A stretch of 64,000 bases of DNA. Origin: Halomonas qaidamensis. Lineage in GTDB: Bacteria; Pseudomonadota; Gammaproteobacteria; Pseudomonadales; Halomonadaceae. The stretch's first letter is position 1. The number at the start of each line of letters is the position of its first letter. Under the pieces are notes generated by a model. It made no database searches, was not told the origin of the DNA, and saw nothing but the letters and a program-made list of their open reading frames with translations. Of this stretch, positions 31,028 to 39,691 are shown piece after piece. Position numbers and translations under genes: made by a program. The stretch lies in contig NZ_CP080627.1 in assembly GCF_025917315.1 (NCBI RefSeq), positions 2,852,001-2,916,000 on the forward strand, read 5' to 3'.

Positions 31028-32793
31028 GCCTGAACCACAAACACATCCTTGTGGTGGATGATAATTCCATTAATGTCAACCTGTTATTAGACCTGTTGGA
31101 TGAGCATGGTTTTGAAAATGCCCATGGCCTAAACGACCCACGCGAAGTACTAACACATTGCCAGCAAACGTTACCTGACCTGATTCTGCTGGATATACGA
31201 ATGCCTTACCTGGATGGGTATACGGTTATTAATCAGCTGCAAACAGAGTTTGGGCATAATACCCCGCCAATTATTATTCTCACCGCACAGATTGATGATG
31301 AAACCCGACACCGTTCACTCAGCATGGGCGTGCGCGACTTCGTCACAAAACCGTTCCAACATGACGAAGTGCTGCAGCGCATTCGCATTACATTGAACGT
31401 TGAACACCGTTATCAGGTTCGCAATCAACAGGCAGACACGCTAGAACGCATGGTGGCAAAGCGCACCAAAGAGCTGAATCGTCAGTCTCGTACCGACCCT
31501 ATTACCCAATTAGCTAATCGTCGCGCGCTCACCCAAATGCTCCGCGAAGCAGCATTGCGAGGAACGGGAACGGGGCTACTTTTTATTGTCCTGGATCACC
31601 TAGACGATGTGATTAAGCTACATGGTTACGGTGTCGCTGATAAATTAATGATGCATATTAGCAGTCAGTTGTCAGCCAAGCTCAGCGAGCAGTGCCAACT
31701 AGGCTTATGGGGTGGTAGCGAATTATTAGTGATTACTGATCACGCTGATCTTGAAACATTAAGGCAGTCTGCGGCACAACTATTGAGTTGTTTCGATCAA
31801 GATCAGGCACTGGGTGGTCTGCTTCTGCCTTTAAATGCGCGGATTGGTATTAGCTGGGCAGATGCCCATTTTGAAATTGAGCGCCTTGTCCATATGGCTG
31901 CCTTAGCGCTACCACAAAGCGGCACGCTACGTATTCAATGTTATAACGAAACCTTAGAAGCCCAACAGCGTCACCGTCTAAACCTTCAGCAAGCGATTCG
32001 TGGTGCAACCGAACGTGGTGAGATGTCGCTGGCTTTCCAACCTAAAGTTTCACTGACAACGCAGTGCGTCATTGGAGCCGAAGCCCTGCTGCGCTGGCAC
32101 CATCCGGAGCTAGGCCATATTTCACCAGCGGACTTTATTCCCCTTGCGGAAGCAAGTGGTGATATCCTTTCTATTGGTGAGTGGGTGCTTGAGAAAGCAA
32201 TGCAGCATATCGTCGAATGGCGGCTAAAAGGCTTGCTGGATGATCACTTCCATATTGCGGTGAACGTTGCAGCCCGCCAATTGGCGCGAAAAGACTTCGC
32301 TCAAACGTTGCTTTCTAAACTGGCAGAGCATGAGATCCCAGCCCCCTTTTTCGCCTTGGAAGTCACAGAATCAGGTTTATTAAGCGATATGCAAAACGCC
32401 CGTACGCAGCTGGCTCAGCTTGCTGAGGCAGATATTGCCGTAGCCATTGACGATTTTGGTACGGGGCACTCTTCGCTTGCTTATGTTAAGACATTGCCTT
32501 TCTCCACGCTAAAAATAGACCGCGCCTTCGTTATGGACCTAGAAGATGACGCGGTGGATCGTCATTTAGCCTTAACGATTACCCAGCTTGCCCATGCGGT
32601 TGGGTGCGATGTGGTAGCAGAAGGCATTGAAACATCTGCCCAGGCGGACTACTTACGTTCTATTGGCTGTGAAGCGGCGCAAGGGTATTACTATGCTCGC
32701 CCGCTAACCGCCGACGCTTTTTTTACCTGGTGTACAGAATGGGCACCCAACGCTCAAAAAAATATTGCCATGGAGGCTGCTGATGGCGCATGA
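31024..32793 (+). CDS. Response regulator with REC, degenerate GGDEF and EAL domains
   Basis: A 589-residue protein likely to hydrolyse c-di-GMP. Receiver domain 1-125 with phospho-acceptor Asp57 ([13 protein letters not shown]); GGDEF-like domain about 160-315 whose signature is GGSEL at 230-234, so diguanylate cyclase activity is probably lost; EAL domain about 330-575 with [11 protein letters not shown] (EAL at 353-355), [17 protein letters not shown] and KIDRAFV intact. The start overlaps the hybrid kinase stop by 4 bp and the end overlaps the hexR-like gene by 11 bp. Confidence 0.93.
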   Translation: MSLNHKHILVVDDNSINVNLLLDLLDEHGFENAHGLNDPREVLTHCQQTLPDLILLDIRMPYLDGYTVINQLQTEFGHNTPPIIILTAQIDDETRHRSLSMGVRDFVTKPFQHDEVLQRIRITLNVEHRYQVRNQQADTLERMVAKRTKELNRQSRTDPITQLANRRALTQMLREAALRGTGTGLLFIVLDHLDDVIKLHGYGVADKLMMHISSQLSAKLSEQCQLGLWGGSELLVITDHADLETLRQSAAQLLSCFDQDQALGGLLLPLNARIGISWADAHFEIERLVHMAALALPQSGTLRIQCYNETLEAQQRHRLNLQQAIRGATERGEMSLAFQPKVSLTTQCVIGAEALLRWHHPELGHISPADFIPLAEASGDILSIGEWVLEKAMQHIVEWRLKGLLDDHFHIAVNVAARQLARKDFAQTLLSKLAEHEIPAPFFALEVTESGLLSDMQNARTQLAQLAEADIAVAIDDFGTGHSSLAYVKTLPFSTLKIDRAFVMDLEDDAVDRHLALTITQLAHAVGCDVVAEGIETSAQADYLRSIGCEAAQGYYYARPLTADAFFTWCTEWAPNAQKNIAMEAADGA

Positions 32794-33646
32794 CCTGCTT
32801 GACCGCTTACGCGAACGCTTAGAAGAACTCAATCGCTCTGAACGCAAAGTTGCCAATGTCATCCTGGAGGACCCGGCGGTAGCCACCAGCCTAAGCATCG
32901 CAAGCCTTGCCCAAGCGGCCAGCGTCAGTGAGCCCACGGTCAACCGGTTCTGTCGCAATTTCGGTGCCAAGGGCTACCCAGATTTCAAAATTAAACTTGC
33001 CCAAAGCTTGGCGGGCGGAACGCCTTATGTCACACGGGCTGTAGAGCCTGGAGATACGGCAACACAGTACACTCACAAGATTTTCGGCGCGACGATTGCC
33101 GCCCTAGACGAAGCCCAACGTGAGGTCGACATGGCCGCCGTGGAGCGCATGGTTGACTACCTTACTCAAGCAAAACAGATTCACTTTTTTGGTTTAGGTG
33201 CCTCTGGCGCAGTCGCCCAGGATGCCCAGCACAAGTTCTTCCGTTTTAACTTGCCCGTGGTTGCTTATGTGGATGTGCTGATGCAGCGTATGGTGGCCGC
33301 TGCCTGCCATACAGGAGATGTGGTAGTGATTATCTCGTACACAGGCCGCACTAAAGAATTGGTCGATATTGCACGCGTTGCTCGTGAAGCTGGCGCCGTC
33401 GTGCTGGGGATTACCGCTCCTCATTCTCCTCTATCCTTGGAGTGTACCGCGACGCTCGAAGTCGCCACCCCCGAGGACACCGACCACTATATGCCCATGA
33501 CCTCGCGGATGATTCAATTAACGCTGATTGATGCCTTAGCTACCGGCGTTACCTTAAGGCGCGGCGAAGATTTTCTGCCACACCTGAAGAAAATCAAAGA
33601 CAGTCTTCGCGATACCCGCTTTCCAGTGGAAAAGACGGGTAAGTAA
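32783..33646 (+). CDS. hexR: HexR/RpiR-family transcriptional regulator
   Basis: A 287-residue regulator with an N-terminal RpiR helix-turn-helix (about 1-77, with [22 protein letters not shown]) and a C-terminal SIS sugar-phosphate-binding domain (about 125-260, with [18 protein letters not shown] and [14 protein letters not shown]). The sequence is close to HexR, which represses glucose catabolic genes and is released by KDPG. The ATG at 32783 lies inside the preceding EAL gene with GGAGG upstream. No Entner-Doudoroff genes (zwf, edd, eda) are adjacent, so the HexR name rests on sequence likeness only. Confidence 0.82.
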   Translation: MAHDLLDRLRERLEELNRSERKVANVILEDPAVATSLSIASLAQAASVSEPTVNRFCRNFGAKGYPDFKIKLAQSLAGGTPYVTRAVEPGDTATQYTHKIFGATIAALDEAQREVDMAAVERMVDYLTQAKQIHFFGLGASGAVAQDAQHKFFRFNLPVVAYVDVLMQRMVAAACHTGDVVVIISYTGRTKELVDIARVAREAGAVVLGITAPHSPLSLECTATLEVATPEDTDHYMPMTSRMIQLTLIDALATGVTLRRGEDFLPHLKKIKDSLRDTRFPVEKTGK

Positions 33647-33678
33647 CCTGTAAACCATCAATCACTAATGCGGGCAAC

Positions 33679-34038
33679 TTAACTGCTAACAGCGGTAGTA
33701 ACCGTAATTTCCACTTTTAACTCATCGGCAGGTAGCGGCGCGCAGACACAGGTGCGTGCCGGTGCATAACCTTCGGGCACCCAGGCATCCCACACCTCGT
33801 TCATTGCGGCAAAATCATTGCCATCTTTAAGGTAGATTGTCGCGCTTAACAGCTGCTCACGGCTAGAACCAATCTCTTTTAGCAGTGCATCTACCCGTGC
33901 CAGCATACTTTCTGTTTGCGCTTTAATGCCGTCATGGCGAGCCTCGGGCCCCGCTACCTGACCACACAAATAAGCCACACCTTGATGAATAACAGCACGG
34001 CTCATACGAGCTTTTGTATCATGGCGCTGAATTGTCAT
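33679..34038 (-). CDS. RidA family (YjgF/YER057c/UK114) protein
   Basis: A 119-residue Rid-family protein; RidA hydrolyses reactive enamines/imines made by PLP enzymes. It has [30 protein letters not shown] and the conserved arginine in [12 protein letters not shown] that binds the substrate carboxylate in active deaminases. TAGGAG precedes the ATG. It follows the Lrp-type gene on the same strand by 71 bp. It may belong to one of the Rid subfamilies other than archetypal RidA, so no symbol is given. Confidence 0.9.
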   Translation of the reverse strand: MTIQRHDTKARMSRAVIHQGVAYLCGQVAGPEARHDGIKAQTESMLARVDALLKEIGSSREQLLSATIYLKDGNDFAAMNEVWDAWVPEGYAPARTCVCAPLPADELKVEITVTTAVSS

Positions 34039-34109
34039 GGTTCAATCTCCTAGATAAGACAAAAAAAGCAGTGTAAACCGCCGCAGACTAGTTGCCTATG
34101 CCTTCTTCA

Positions 34110-34595
34110 TCAAACGCGCTCAGTGGGCACAGGGCGATGCTCGAAGACTCGTCGCAAAACAAAACTCGTATGAGCGCCCGTCACCCCTTCGATACGGTTA
34201 ATCACATGCAGTAAAAGATGCTGATAGTCATCCATATCACGAACCAGTATCTTGAGCTGAAAATCCGCCGCCTGACCGGTAATAATTAAACACTCAATCA
34301 CGTTGGGAATTTTACGGATGTGACGCTCGAAGTTATCGAAGCGTTCGGGAGTATGTTGATCCATTGAAATATGCAGCAACACCATCAGTTGATAGCCCAA
34401 CTGGCGCGCATCAACCTCAGCCCGGTATTGGGTAATTAGCCCGTGCTCCTCTAGCGCACGTACTCGGCGCAAACAGGGCGAAGGAGACAACCCGATGCGC
34501 TCGGCTAGCTCCTGATTACTAATCCGCCCTTCCTGCTGTAACACATTTAGAATATGGCGATCAAAACGATCAAGCTCAAGCGGCACAACAGGCAT
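34110..34595 (-). CDS. Lrp/AsnC family transcriptional regulator
   Basis: A 161-residue feast/famine regulator: N-terminal helix-turn-helix (about 8-65, LDRFDRHILNVLQQEGRISN and LAERIGLSPSPCLRRVRALE) and C-terminal RAM domain for ligand binding and oligomerisation. The ATG at 34595 follows AGGAG and is preferred to a TTG at 34613. It is divergent from leuA across 217 bp of AT-rich DNA, and a leucine-linked role is plausible but unproven. The most similar well-known proteins are Lrp and BkdR. Confidence 0.91.
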   Translation of the reverse strand: MPVVPLELDRFDRHILNVLQQEGRISNQELAERIGLSPSPCLRRVRALEEHGLITQYRAEVDARQLGYQLMVLLHISMDQHTPERFDNFERHIRKIPNVIECLIITGQAADFQLKILVRDMDDYQHLLLHVINRIEGVTGAHTSFVLRRVFEHRPVPTERV

Positions 34596-34640
34596 GACAG
34601 CATCTCCTACCAATAAAAATCAAATAACCAATATTTACTG

Positions 34641-34651
34641 CCAATTATTGG
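34641..34651. promoter_or_regulatory. Candidate operator in the lrp-like/leuA intergenic region
   Basis: An 11-bp perfect palindrome CCAATTATTGG (5-bp arms, one central base) lies in AT-rich DNA 46 bp upstream of the Lrp-type start. Lrp family members often autoregulate through such AT-rich sites. There is no direct evidence of binding. Confidence 0.35.
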
Positions 34652-34812
34652 CGTAAAAACCATATTTTCGCAATAACCTTTCGCCTTCTATCACGTAGAC
34701 TGTAATGACTGTCACAAGCAGCCCCTATCAGGTGTCTTACCCGGGCACCGGTTAACGCGGCTTACGCCACAAGCGGCCGCCTAAATAATTCACCGCCTTC
34801 AGGAAACTCACC

Positions 34813-36498
34813 ATGTCTGCTTTTGATCATCGCAAATATCGCCCTGCTCCTCGCGTTCCTGCATTCAACCGCCAATGGCCGGACCGTGACCTAACGCAAG
34901 CGCCCATTTGGGTAAGTGAAGACCTACGCGATGGCAACCAAGCGCTATTAGAGCCGATGACAGTTGAGCAAAAGCAGCGCTTTTGGCACCAGATTATTAA
35001 GGTGGGTATCAAAGAAGTGATGGTAGGCTTCCCATCGGCTAGCCAGCCAGACTACGATTTTGTACGTTGGCTAATTGAAGAAGACCAAATTCCAGACGAT
35101 GTCACTATTGCAGTACTTGTTCAGTGCCGCGAACATTTAATCGAGAAAACCTTTGCCTCGCTGGTGGGCGTCAAACGCGCCATTATTCACCTTTATAACT
35201 CCACCTCCACTATCCAACGCGAGCGTGTATTCGAGATGGATCGCGACGGCATTACCGATATTGCCGTACAGGGCGCTACCTGGGTGAAGACCTATGCTGC
35301 CCAATACCCAGGCGTTGACTGGCGCTTCCAGTACTCGCCGGAAAGCTTCTCTAGCACTGAAATTGATTTCTCATTGGCCATTTGCGAGGCGGTGATGGAT
35401 GTTTGGCAACCAACGCCAGACAACAAATGCATCCTCAACTTGCCCACCACGGTAGAAGTTGCAGGGCCGCATCATCATGCTGACCAGATTGACTACTTTT
35501 GCCAGCACATTAGCCGTCGCGACAGCGTAATTATTTCGGTGCATACCCATAACGACCGTGGTGGCGCTGTCGCTTCGGCAGAGCTTGCGTTGCTGGCAGG
35601 TGCCGACCGCGTTGAAGGCACCCTACTGGGTAACGGCGAGCGCACCGGCAATATGGATATCGTCACCCTGGCGATGAACCTCTATAGCCAGGGCATTGAC
35701 CCTGAGTTGGACCTTTCCAACCCAGACGAAATTGTCCAAGTGGTGCATGAGTGTACCGGTATCACCATTCATCCACGCCACCCTTGGGTCGGCGAGATGG
35801 TGTATACCGCGTTTTCCGGCAGCCACCAGGATGCTATTCGCAAATCACTCAAGCATCAAAAGCCTGACGAGCCGTGGCAAGTGGCTTATTTACCCATTGA
35901 TCCGCATGATATTGGGCGTGATTATCAAGCCGTTATCCGTGTGAATAGTCAGTCTGGGAAAGGCGGTATGGCCTTTTTGTTGGAGCGAGACTACGGCATT
36001 AATTTACCGCGTTGGATGATGCTGGCACTTGCCCCTTACGTGCAGCAAGAGAGCGAGCGCCGCAACAGCGAGCTTTCCAGCGAGATTATTCGCCAAGTGA
36101 TGTTCGATAACTTCACTCAGAATGCACCGCTGGCATTAGCCGATTACCGGCTCTCTAAAGGTCAGGACGAAGGTATTGAAATCACCCTGTGGGAAGGCGC
36201 TGAAACACTGCGCTTGTCAGGAACGGGCAACGGTGCCATGTCATCGTTCACCGATGCTTGGAAAAAACACTCAGGCAGCAATGTAGCAATTATTGACTAC
36301 AGTGAGCATTCACTCGGCGGCGACAGCGAAGCCAACGCGATTGCCTTTGTTCAGCTGAATATTGATGGACAACGTCTTTGCGCCGTGGCCGAAGATAGTG
36401 ACACCGTTAGCGCATCGCTGAAAGCGCTGCTGTCAGGCATTAATATGGTGCAGGCCACCAAACAGCATCAGCAGGAAAACGCCGCCATCGAGGCATAA
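34813..36498 (+). CDS. leuA: 2-isopropylmalate synthase (long-form LeuA)
   Basis: Condenses acetyl-CoA with 2-ketoisovalerate, the first committed step of leucine synthesis. The 561-residue protein is of the form that begins with an N-terminal arm (FDHRKYRPAPRVPAFNRQWP), then a TIM-barrel with SEDLRDGNQAL and VHTHNDRGGAVASAELAL (metal histidines) and the GNGERTGNMD motif, and a C-terminal LeuA regulatory domain (about 440-545) for leucine feedback. It is not in a leuABCD operon; the neighbour is a divergent Lrp-type regulator. Confidence 0.96.
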   Translation: MSAFDHRKYRPAPRVPAFNRQWPDRDLTQAPIWVSEDLRDGNQALLEPMTVEQKQRFWHQIIKVGIKEVMVGFPSASQPDYDFVRWLIEEDQIPDDVTIAVLVQCREHLIEKTFASLVGVKRAIIHLYNSTSTIQRERVFEMDRDGITDIAVQGATWVKTYAAQYPGVDWRFQYSPESFSSTEIDFSLAICEAVMDVWQPTPDNKCILNLPTTVEVAGPHHHADQIDYFCQHISRRDSVIISVHTHNDRGGAVASAELALLAGADRVEGTLLGNGERTGNMDIVTLAMNLYSQGIDPELDLSNPDEIVQVVHECTGITIHPRHPWVGEMVYTAFSGSHQDAIRKSLKHQKPDEPWQVAYLPIDPHDIGRDYQAVIRVNSQSGKGGMAFLLERDYGINLPRWMMLALAPYVQQESERRNSELSSEIIRQVMFDNFTQNAPLALADYRLSKGQDEGIEITLWEGAETLRLSGTGNGAMSSFTDAWKKHSGSNVAIIDYSEHSLGGDSEANAIAFVQLNIDGQRLCAVAEDSDTVSASLKALLSGINMVQATKQHQQENAAIEA

Positions 36499-36502
36499 CC
36501 GC

Positions 36503-36844
36503 TTATTCGGCACACTTGATACATTTCAGCACTAACGGGTCCCAGGTGAGGCGTTTGGCACCAATCCATTCGCCACACTCAATGCACTCGCCAAAGTTCT
36601 GTTGTTCAATACGCTGCAAGGCGCCGCTAATACGCTTAAGCGATATTTGACGGCGCTGCTCCTCTGCCTTTGCCATGGCTTGACCCTGCAGCGCATCCAT
36701 ACGTGACAACCGCCCTACCGTCGTTTGATCAAGCTCCACCGTCTCTCTTGAAGACGCGCTTTCAATGCTTTCTTCTCGCAAAGAAACCTCTAGGGCCAAC
36801 AGCTTTTGGCGTATCGCGGCTATGTCTACCTCAGGGTGATTCAT
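36503..36844 (-). CDS. DksA/TraR C4-type zinc-finger protein
   Basis: A 113-residue small TraR/DksA-family protein: helical N-terminal half and a C-terminal C4 zinc finger with Cys87, Cys90, Cys108 and Cys111 (GECIECGEW, LKCIKCAE). It is too short to have the full DksA coiled-coil and lacks a clear DxxDxA tip motif, so an RNA-polymerase role like DksA cannot be assumed. TTAGGAGAGG precedes the ATG. It lies 18 bp after the universal stress protein gene on the same strand, so the two are probably co-transcribed. Confidence 0.88.
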   Translation of the reverse strand: MNHPEVDIAAIRQKLLALEVSLREESIESASSRETVELDQTTVGRLSRMDALQGQAMAKAEEQRRQISLKRISGALQRIEQQNFGECIECGEWIGAKRLTWDPLVLKCIKCAE

Positions 36845-36862
36845 CTGCCTCTCCTAATGACT

Positions 36863-37717
36863 TCAGCGCAGAATCAGCACCGGCAAATGGGCATTGCGCA
36901 ACATGGCGGTCGTCGTGCTGCCAACCAGCAAATGACGAATACGCGAATGACCATAGGCACCCATGACCAACAAATCGATACCGTGCTCTTGCTTATAAGC
37001 GCGCAACGTTTCTTCTATTTCACCAGCGCGAATTACCCCTTCAGCTTGGTGACCAGAAGACTCAAGGACATCAATTGCCCACTCAAGCTGTGACCGGTTT
37101 TCTGCAGTCTCAGCGCCCACGATCACGACATGGCAGGCAGCACCTTCAAAAAGCGGGCTTTTGGCTAGCATTTCAACGCCTTTGCGAGCTGTTTTGCTCC
37201 CATCAAACGCCATCATCACGTTTTTCGGCTGCGTAAACTGCTTAGGCACCATCAATAGAGGGCGATGCATCTCGCGCACGACACGTTCAAGATTCGAGCC
37301 TAGATGGCCACTAGCTTGATGCGCGGTTTCGCCACGCTTGCCTAATACCAATAAACGCATCTCTTTTTCGTTCTCAACCAAAGTCTCTACCAACGTACCG
37401 TTGCGCTGGAGGCAGAGTGGATCAGCAATACCGGCTTCCATTGCGCGTGCTTTTGCCGCATCGAGCATATAACGCCCCTGCTCACGGGCAACTTTCGCAC
37501 GCTGCTCTTCAATATCAGATAGCTTTTCTAGCAAATGCTCTCGGGTCCCTAAGCCTAAATTCCCGGTTAGATCAGGCTCTGTCACCTGAGGGTGGTTATC
37601 CAAGGTATGAATAAAGCTTAATGGCGCATCAAGTGCCTTGGCAGCCCAAACAGCATAATCACAGATGCTTTCTGAATACTGAGATCCATCAATAGCGGCA
37701 AACACGCGATCAGACAT
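36863..37717 (-). CDS. Universal stress protein, tandem UspA domains
   Basis: A 284-residue protein of two UspA domains (about 1-150 and 158-284). The second carries the ATP-binding pattern G-x2-G-x9-G-S/T in MGAYGHSRIRHLLVGST; the first has the related GKRGETAHQASGHLGSN. It is very similar by eye to the second tandem Usp at 39692-40549. AAGGAG precedes the ATG. It is divergent from the fluC pair. The signal it responds to is unknown. Confidence 0.93.
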   Translation of the reverse strand: MSDRVFAAIDGSQYSESICDYAVWAAKALDAPLSFIHTLDNHPQVTEPDLTGNLGLGTREHLLEKLSDIEEQRAKVAREQGRYMLDAAKARAMEAGIADPLCLQRNGTLVETLVENEKEMRLLVLGKRGETAHQASGHLGSNLERVVREMHRPLLMVPKQFTQPKNVMMAFDGSKTARKGVEMLAKSPLFEGAACHVVIVGAETAENRSQLEWAIDVLESSGHQAEGVIRAGEIEETLRAYKQEHGIDLLVMGAYGHSRIRHLLVGSTTTAMLRNAHLPVLILR

Positions 37718-37738
37718 AAAAACGACTCCTTGAGCGGG

Positions 37739-37807
37739 TGCGTTAAGATTTTTATTATTCTCATTCTTTTTTACACGAACTTATTGACCAGCGACACCTT
37801 AACGCAC
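37739..37807. repeat. Inverted repeat in the usp/fluC divergent promoter region
   Basis: Two perfect 10-bp arms, GTGCGTTAAG at 37739-37748 and CTTAACGCAC at 37798-37807, are separated by 49 bp of AT-rich DNA. A shorter hairpin CCCTAT-CGTT-ATAGGG follows at 37821-37836. Either could be regulatory for the divergent genes. No fluoride-riboswitch consensus was recognised here. Confidence 0.5.
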
Positions 37808-37886
37808 TCTTTGTGTTCATCCCTATCGTTATAGGGTGAGTGGTACACTTAACGGCCTATTAACGCGGCCAGTTAAAGGAGTCACG

Positions 37887-38270
37887 ATGGAGCATGGTAT
37901 CGCGAGCATGCTACTGGTAGCCCTAGGCGGCGCGTTGGGCGGCATGAGTCGCTATGCTGTTTCTAGCCTTATGGCCTACCTGCTGGGTAACACCTTTCCT
38001 TGGGGCACCTTACTGGTGAATGCCAGCGGTGCGTTTATAGCGGGCGGGCTACTCGGATACTACGGCGTGCCAACCACACAGCCACTGTGGCTATTTGCTA
38101 TCGCAGGCTTGTTAGGTGGCTACACCACCGTTTCATCATTTAGCTTACAAACTATTGAACTGTGGCAAAGCGGCCAAGCGCTGCGTGCCGCCTTGAATAT
38201 TGCCGCCACCTTACTGCTCGGCATGGTGATGGTCACGCTAGGCTGGCTACTAGCTAAGGAGCTGCTATGA
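37887..38270 (+). CDS. fluC1: Fluoride channel subunit FluC/CrcB (first of pair)
   Basis: A 127-residue, four-span membrane protein of the FluC (CrcB) family, which forms dual-topology fluoride channels that prevent cytoplasmic fluoride build-up. Family motifs: GGALGGMSRYAVS, WGTLLVNASGAFIAG and GGYTTVSSFSLQ (the phenylalanine/threonine lining). The ATG at 37887 has AAAGGAG upstream; a more upstream ATG at 37836 is rejected. It overlaps the second fluC by 4 bp. Confidence 0.93.
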   Translation: MEHGIASMLLVALGGALGGMSRYAVSSLMAYLLGNTFPWGTLLVNASGAFIAGGLLGYYGVPTTQPLWLFAIAGLLGGYTTVSSFSLQTIELWQSGQALRAALNIAATLLLGMVMVTLGWLLAKELL

Positions 38271-38653
38271 GTTGGCAAGCCTATTTGGCAGTCGGTATTG
38301 GCAGCGGGATTGGCAGTGCACTTCGCTACGGGGTATCTCTCGTGTCTTTGGCAGCGCTTGGCGGCTATTTCCCCTGGGGTACGCTGCTGGTTAACGTACT
38401 GGGCTCTGGAGTCATCGGATGGGTTGCCGCTACCGCCTCACGTTTTCCTAAGGGCAAGCTTGCGCACTGGCAGCCGCTGTTAGTCGCCGGTTTTTGTGGC
38501 GGCTTTACCACGTTTTCACTCTTTAGCCTGGAAACCTTGCACCTTATTCAGCAAGGACTTTCTGGGCTAGCGCTGCTTTATATACTCATCAGCCTACCGC
38601 TTTGGTTACTGGCGGCCTGGCTAGGAGAACGTATAGCGCTTTCTCGTTTATAG
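38267..38653 (+). CDS. fluC2: Fluoride channel subunit FluC/CrcB (second of pair)
   Basis: A 128-residue, four-span FluC protein with GSGIGSALRYGVSLV, WGTLLVNVLGSGVIGW and CGGFTTFSLFSLE. It overlaps the first copy by 4 bp. Paired fluC genes usually encode opposite-facing subunits of a heterodimer, whereas single genes encode dual-topology homodimers; the pairing here suggests the former. It is followed 13 bp later by the ACR3-like transporter. Confidence 0.92.
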   Translation: MSWQAYLAVGIGSGIGSALRYGVSLVSLAALGGYFPWGTLLVNVLGSGVIGWVAATASRFPKGKLAHWQPLLVAGFCGGFTTFSLFSLETLHLIQQGLSGLALLYILISLPLWLLAAWLGERIALSRL

Positions 38654-38666
38654 CCGTAGGTATTTT

Positions 38667-39641
38667 ATGCGCGAGCAGTTAGAGCGACAGCAGTCTTGGC
38701 TTTACCTAGGGTTTATCTGCTTAGGGCTTACGTTGGGTCTGGTAGCTCCCTTACTAGCGTCATCACTTGAACAGCTGTTATGGCCGCTACTCGGTATACT
38801 GCTCTACGCCACCTTTACTCAAATACCGCTATTACATATCAAGCAAAGCGTTACCGATAAACGCTTTATGGCAGCACTGCTGATTGGCAACTTTATCATC
38901 ATCCCTGCGCTACTAGGGGCCTTGGTGCTAAGCCTTTTAGTACTGGGGCTACCGCTTCATCCACCGGTGATGGCGGGTGTTTTGCTAGTGCTGCTGATGC
39001 CCTGCACAGACTGGTTTATTACCTTCACGCACTTAGGCAAAGGCGATGCCGCCCGCGCTGTTGCGGCAACGCCAGTGCTGCTGATCATGCAAATGGTCGC
39101 GTTACCCGCTTATCTATGGCTATTTTTAGGCGGCGAGTGGTTTCAGTTAACGTTGTCTGCCGGCCTTTTCAGCGCTTTTACGGGAGTGATCCTGCTGCCC
39201 TTAGGCTTGGCATGGCTAACAGAGCTTACCGCCCAGCGCTATCACGCGGTTGAGCGAGCCACCGACCAGCTTGGCTACTTGCCAGTGCCGCTGCTGGCAT
39301 TGGTCGTATTGGTCATTGCTGCAACACAGGTGAATAGCGTACTAGCGCTTTCTCACGTACTGATGCAAGTAGTGCTTATTTTTGTAGGCTATTTAGTAGT
39401 GGAAGCAGTTTTAGGCAAAATGCTGGGCAGGCTATTTAAGCTTCCTGCCACCAGCGTCCGAACACTTGTCTTTAGTTTCGGGACCCGCAATTCGTTTGTC
39501 ATGTTACCCATCGCACTCACCCTACCCAATGGCTGGCAAGCCGCGGTGGTAGTGATTGTTTTTCAATCGCTAGTAGAGCTATTTGGCATGGTGGCGTTTA
39601 TACGCTGGGTGCCAAGCAGGCTAATTCCGAGCCGCCTATAA
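38667..39641 (+). CDS. ACR3-like/bile acid:sodium symporter family transporter
   Basis: A 324-residue protein with about ten membrane spans of the BART superfamily. The MPCTDWFITFTHLGKGD segment resembles the APCTAMVFVWS region of ACR3 arsenite exporters, and FSFGTRNSFVMLPIAL resembles the second conserved repeat. The cysteine in PCTDW matches the position essential in ACR3. The substrate is not certain: arsenite efflux is a guess from the motif, as there is no arsR or arsC nearby. It is co-directional and close to the fluC pair. Confidence 0.82.
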   Translation: MREQLERQQSWLYLGFICLGLTLGLVAPLLASSLEQLLWPLLGILLYATFTQIPLLHIKQSVTDKRFMAALLIGNFIIIPALLGALVLSLLVLGLPLHPPVMAGVLLVLLMPCTDWFITFTHLGKGDAARAVAATPVLLIMQMVALPAYLWLFLGGEWFQLTLSAGLFSAFTGVILLPLGLAWLTELTAQRYHAVERATDQLGYLPVPLLALVVLVIAATQVNSVLALSHVLMQVVLIFVGYLVVEAVLGKMLGRLFKLPATSVRTLVFSFGTRNSFVMLPIALTLPNGWQAAVVVIVFQSLVELFGMVAFIRWVPSRLIPSRL

Positions 39642-39676
39642 AAAACGCCGGCCCCTTTGCGTGGTGACCGGCGTTA
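39642..39676 (-). terminator. Rho-independent terminator of the second usp gene
   Basis: The stem AACGCCGG/CCGGCGTT with a 16-nt loop is followed on the minus strand by a run of T. It lies 16 bp after the usp stop. It also separates the convergent ACR3-like gene. Confidence 0.85.
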
Positions 39677-39691
39677 AAGTGTGCGTATTGA

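Noticed and set aside
37718..37886. Fluoride riboswitch ahead of fluC
   Set aside because: I could not find the conserved crcB-motif sequence blocks by reading; only unrelated hairpins are present.
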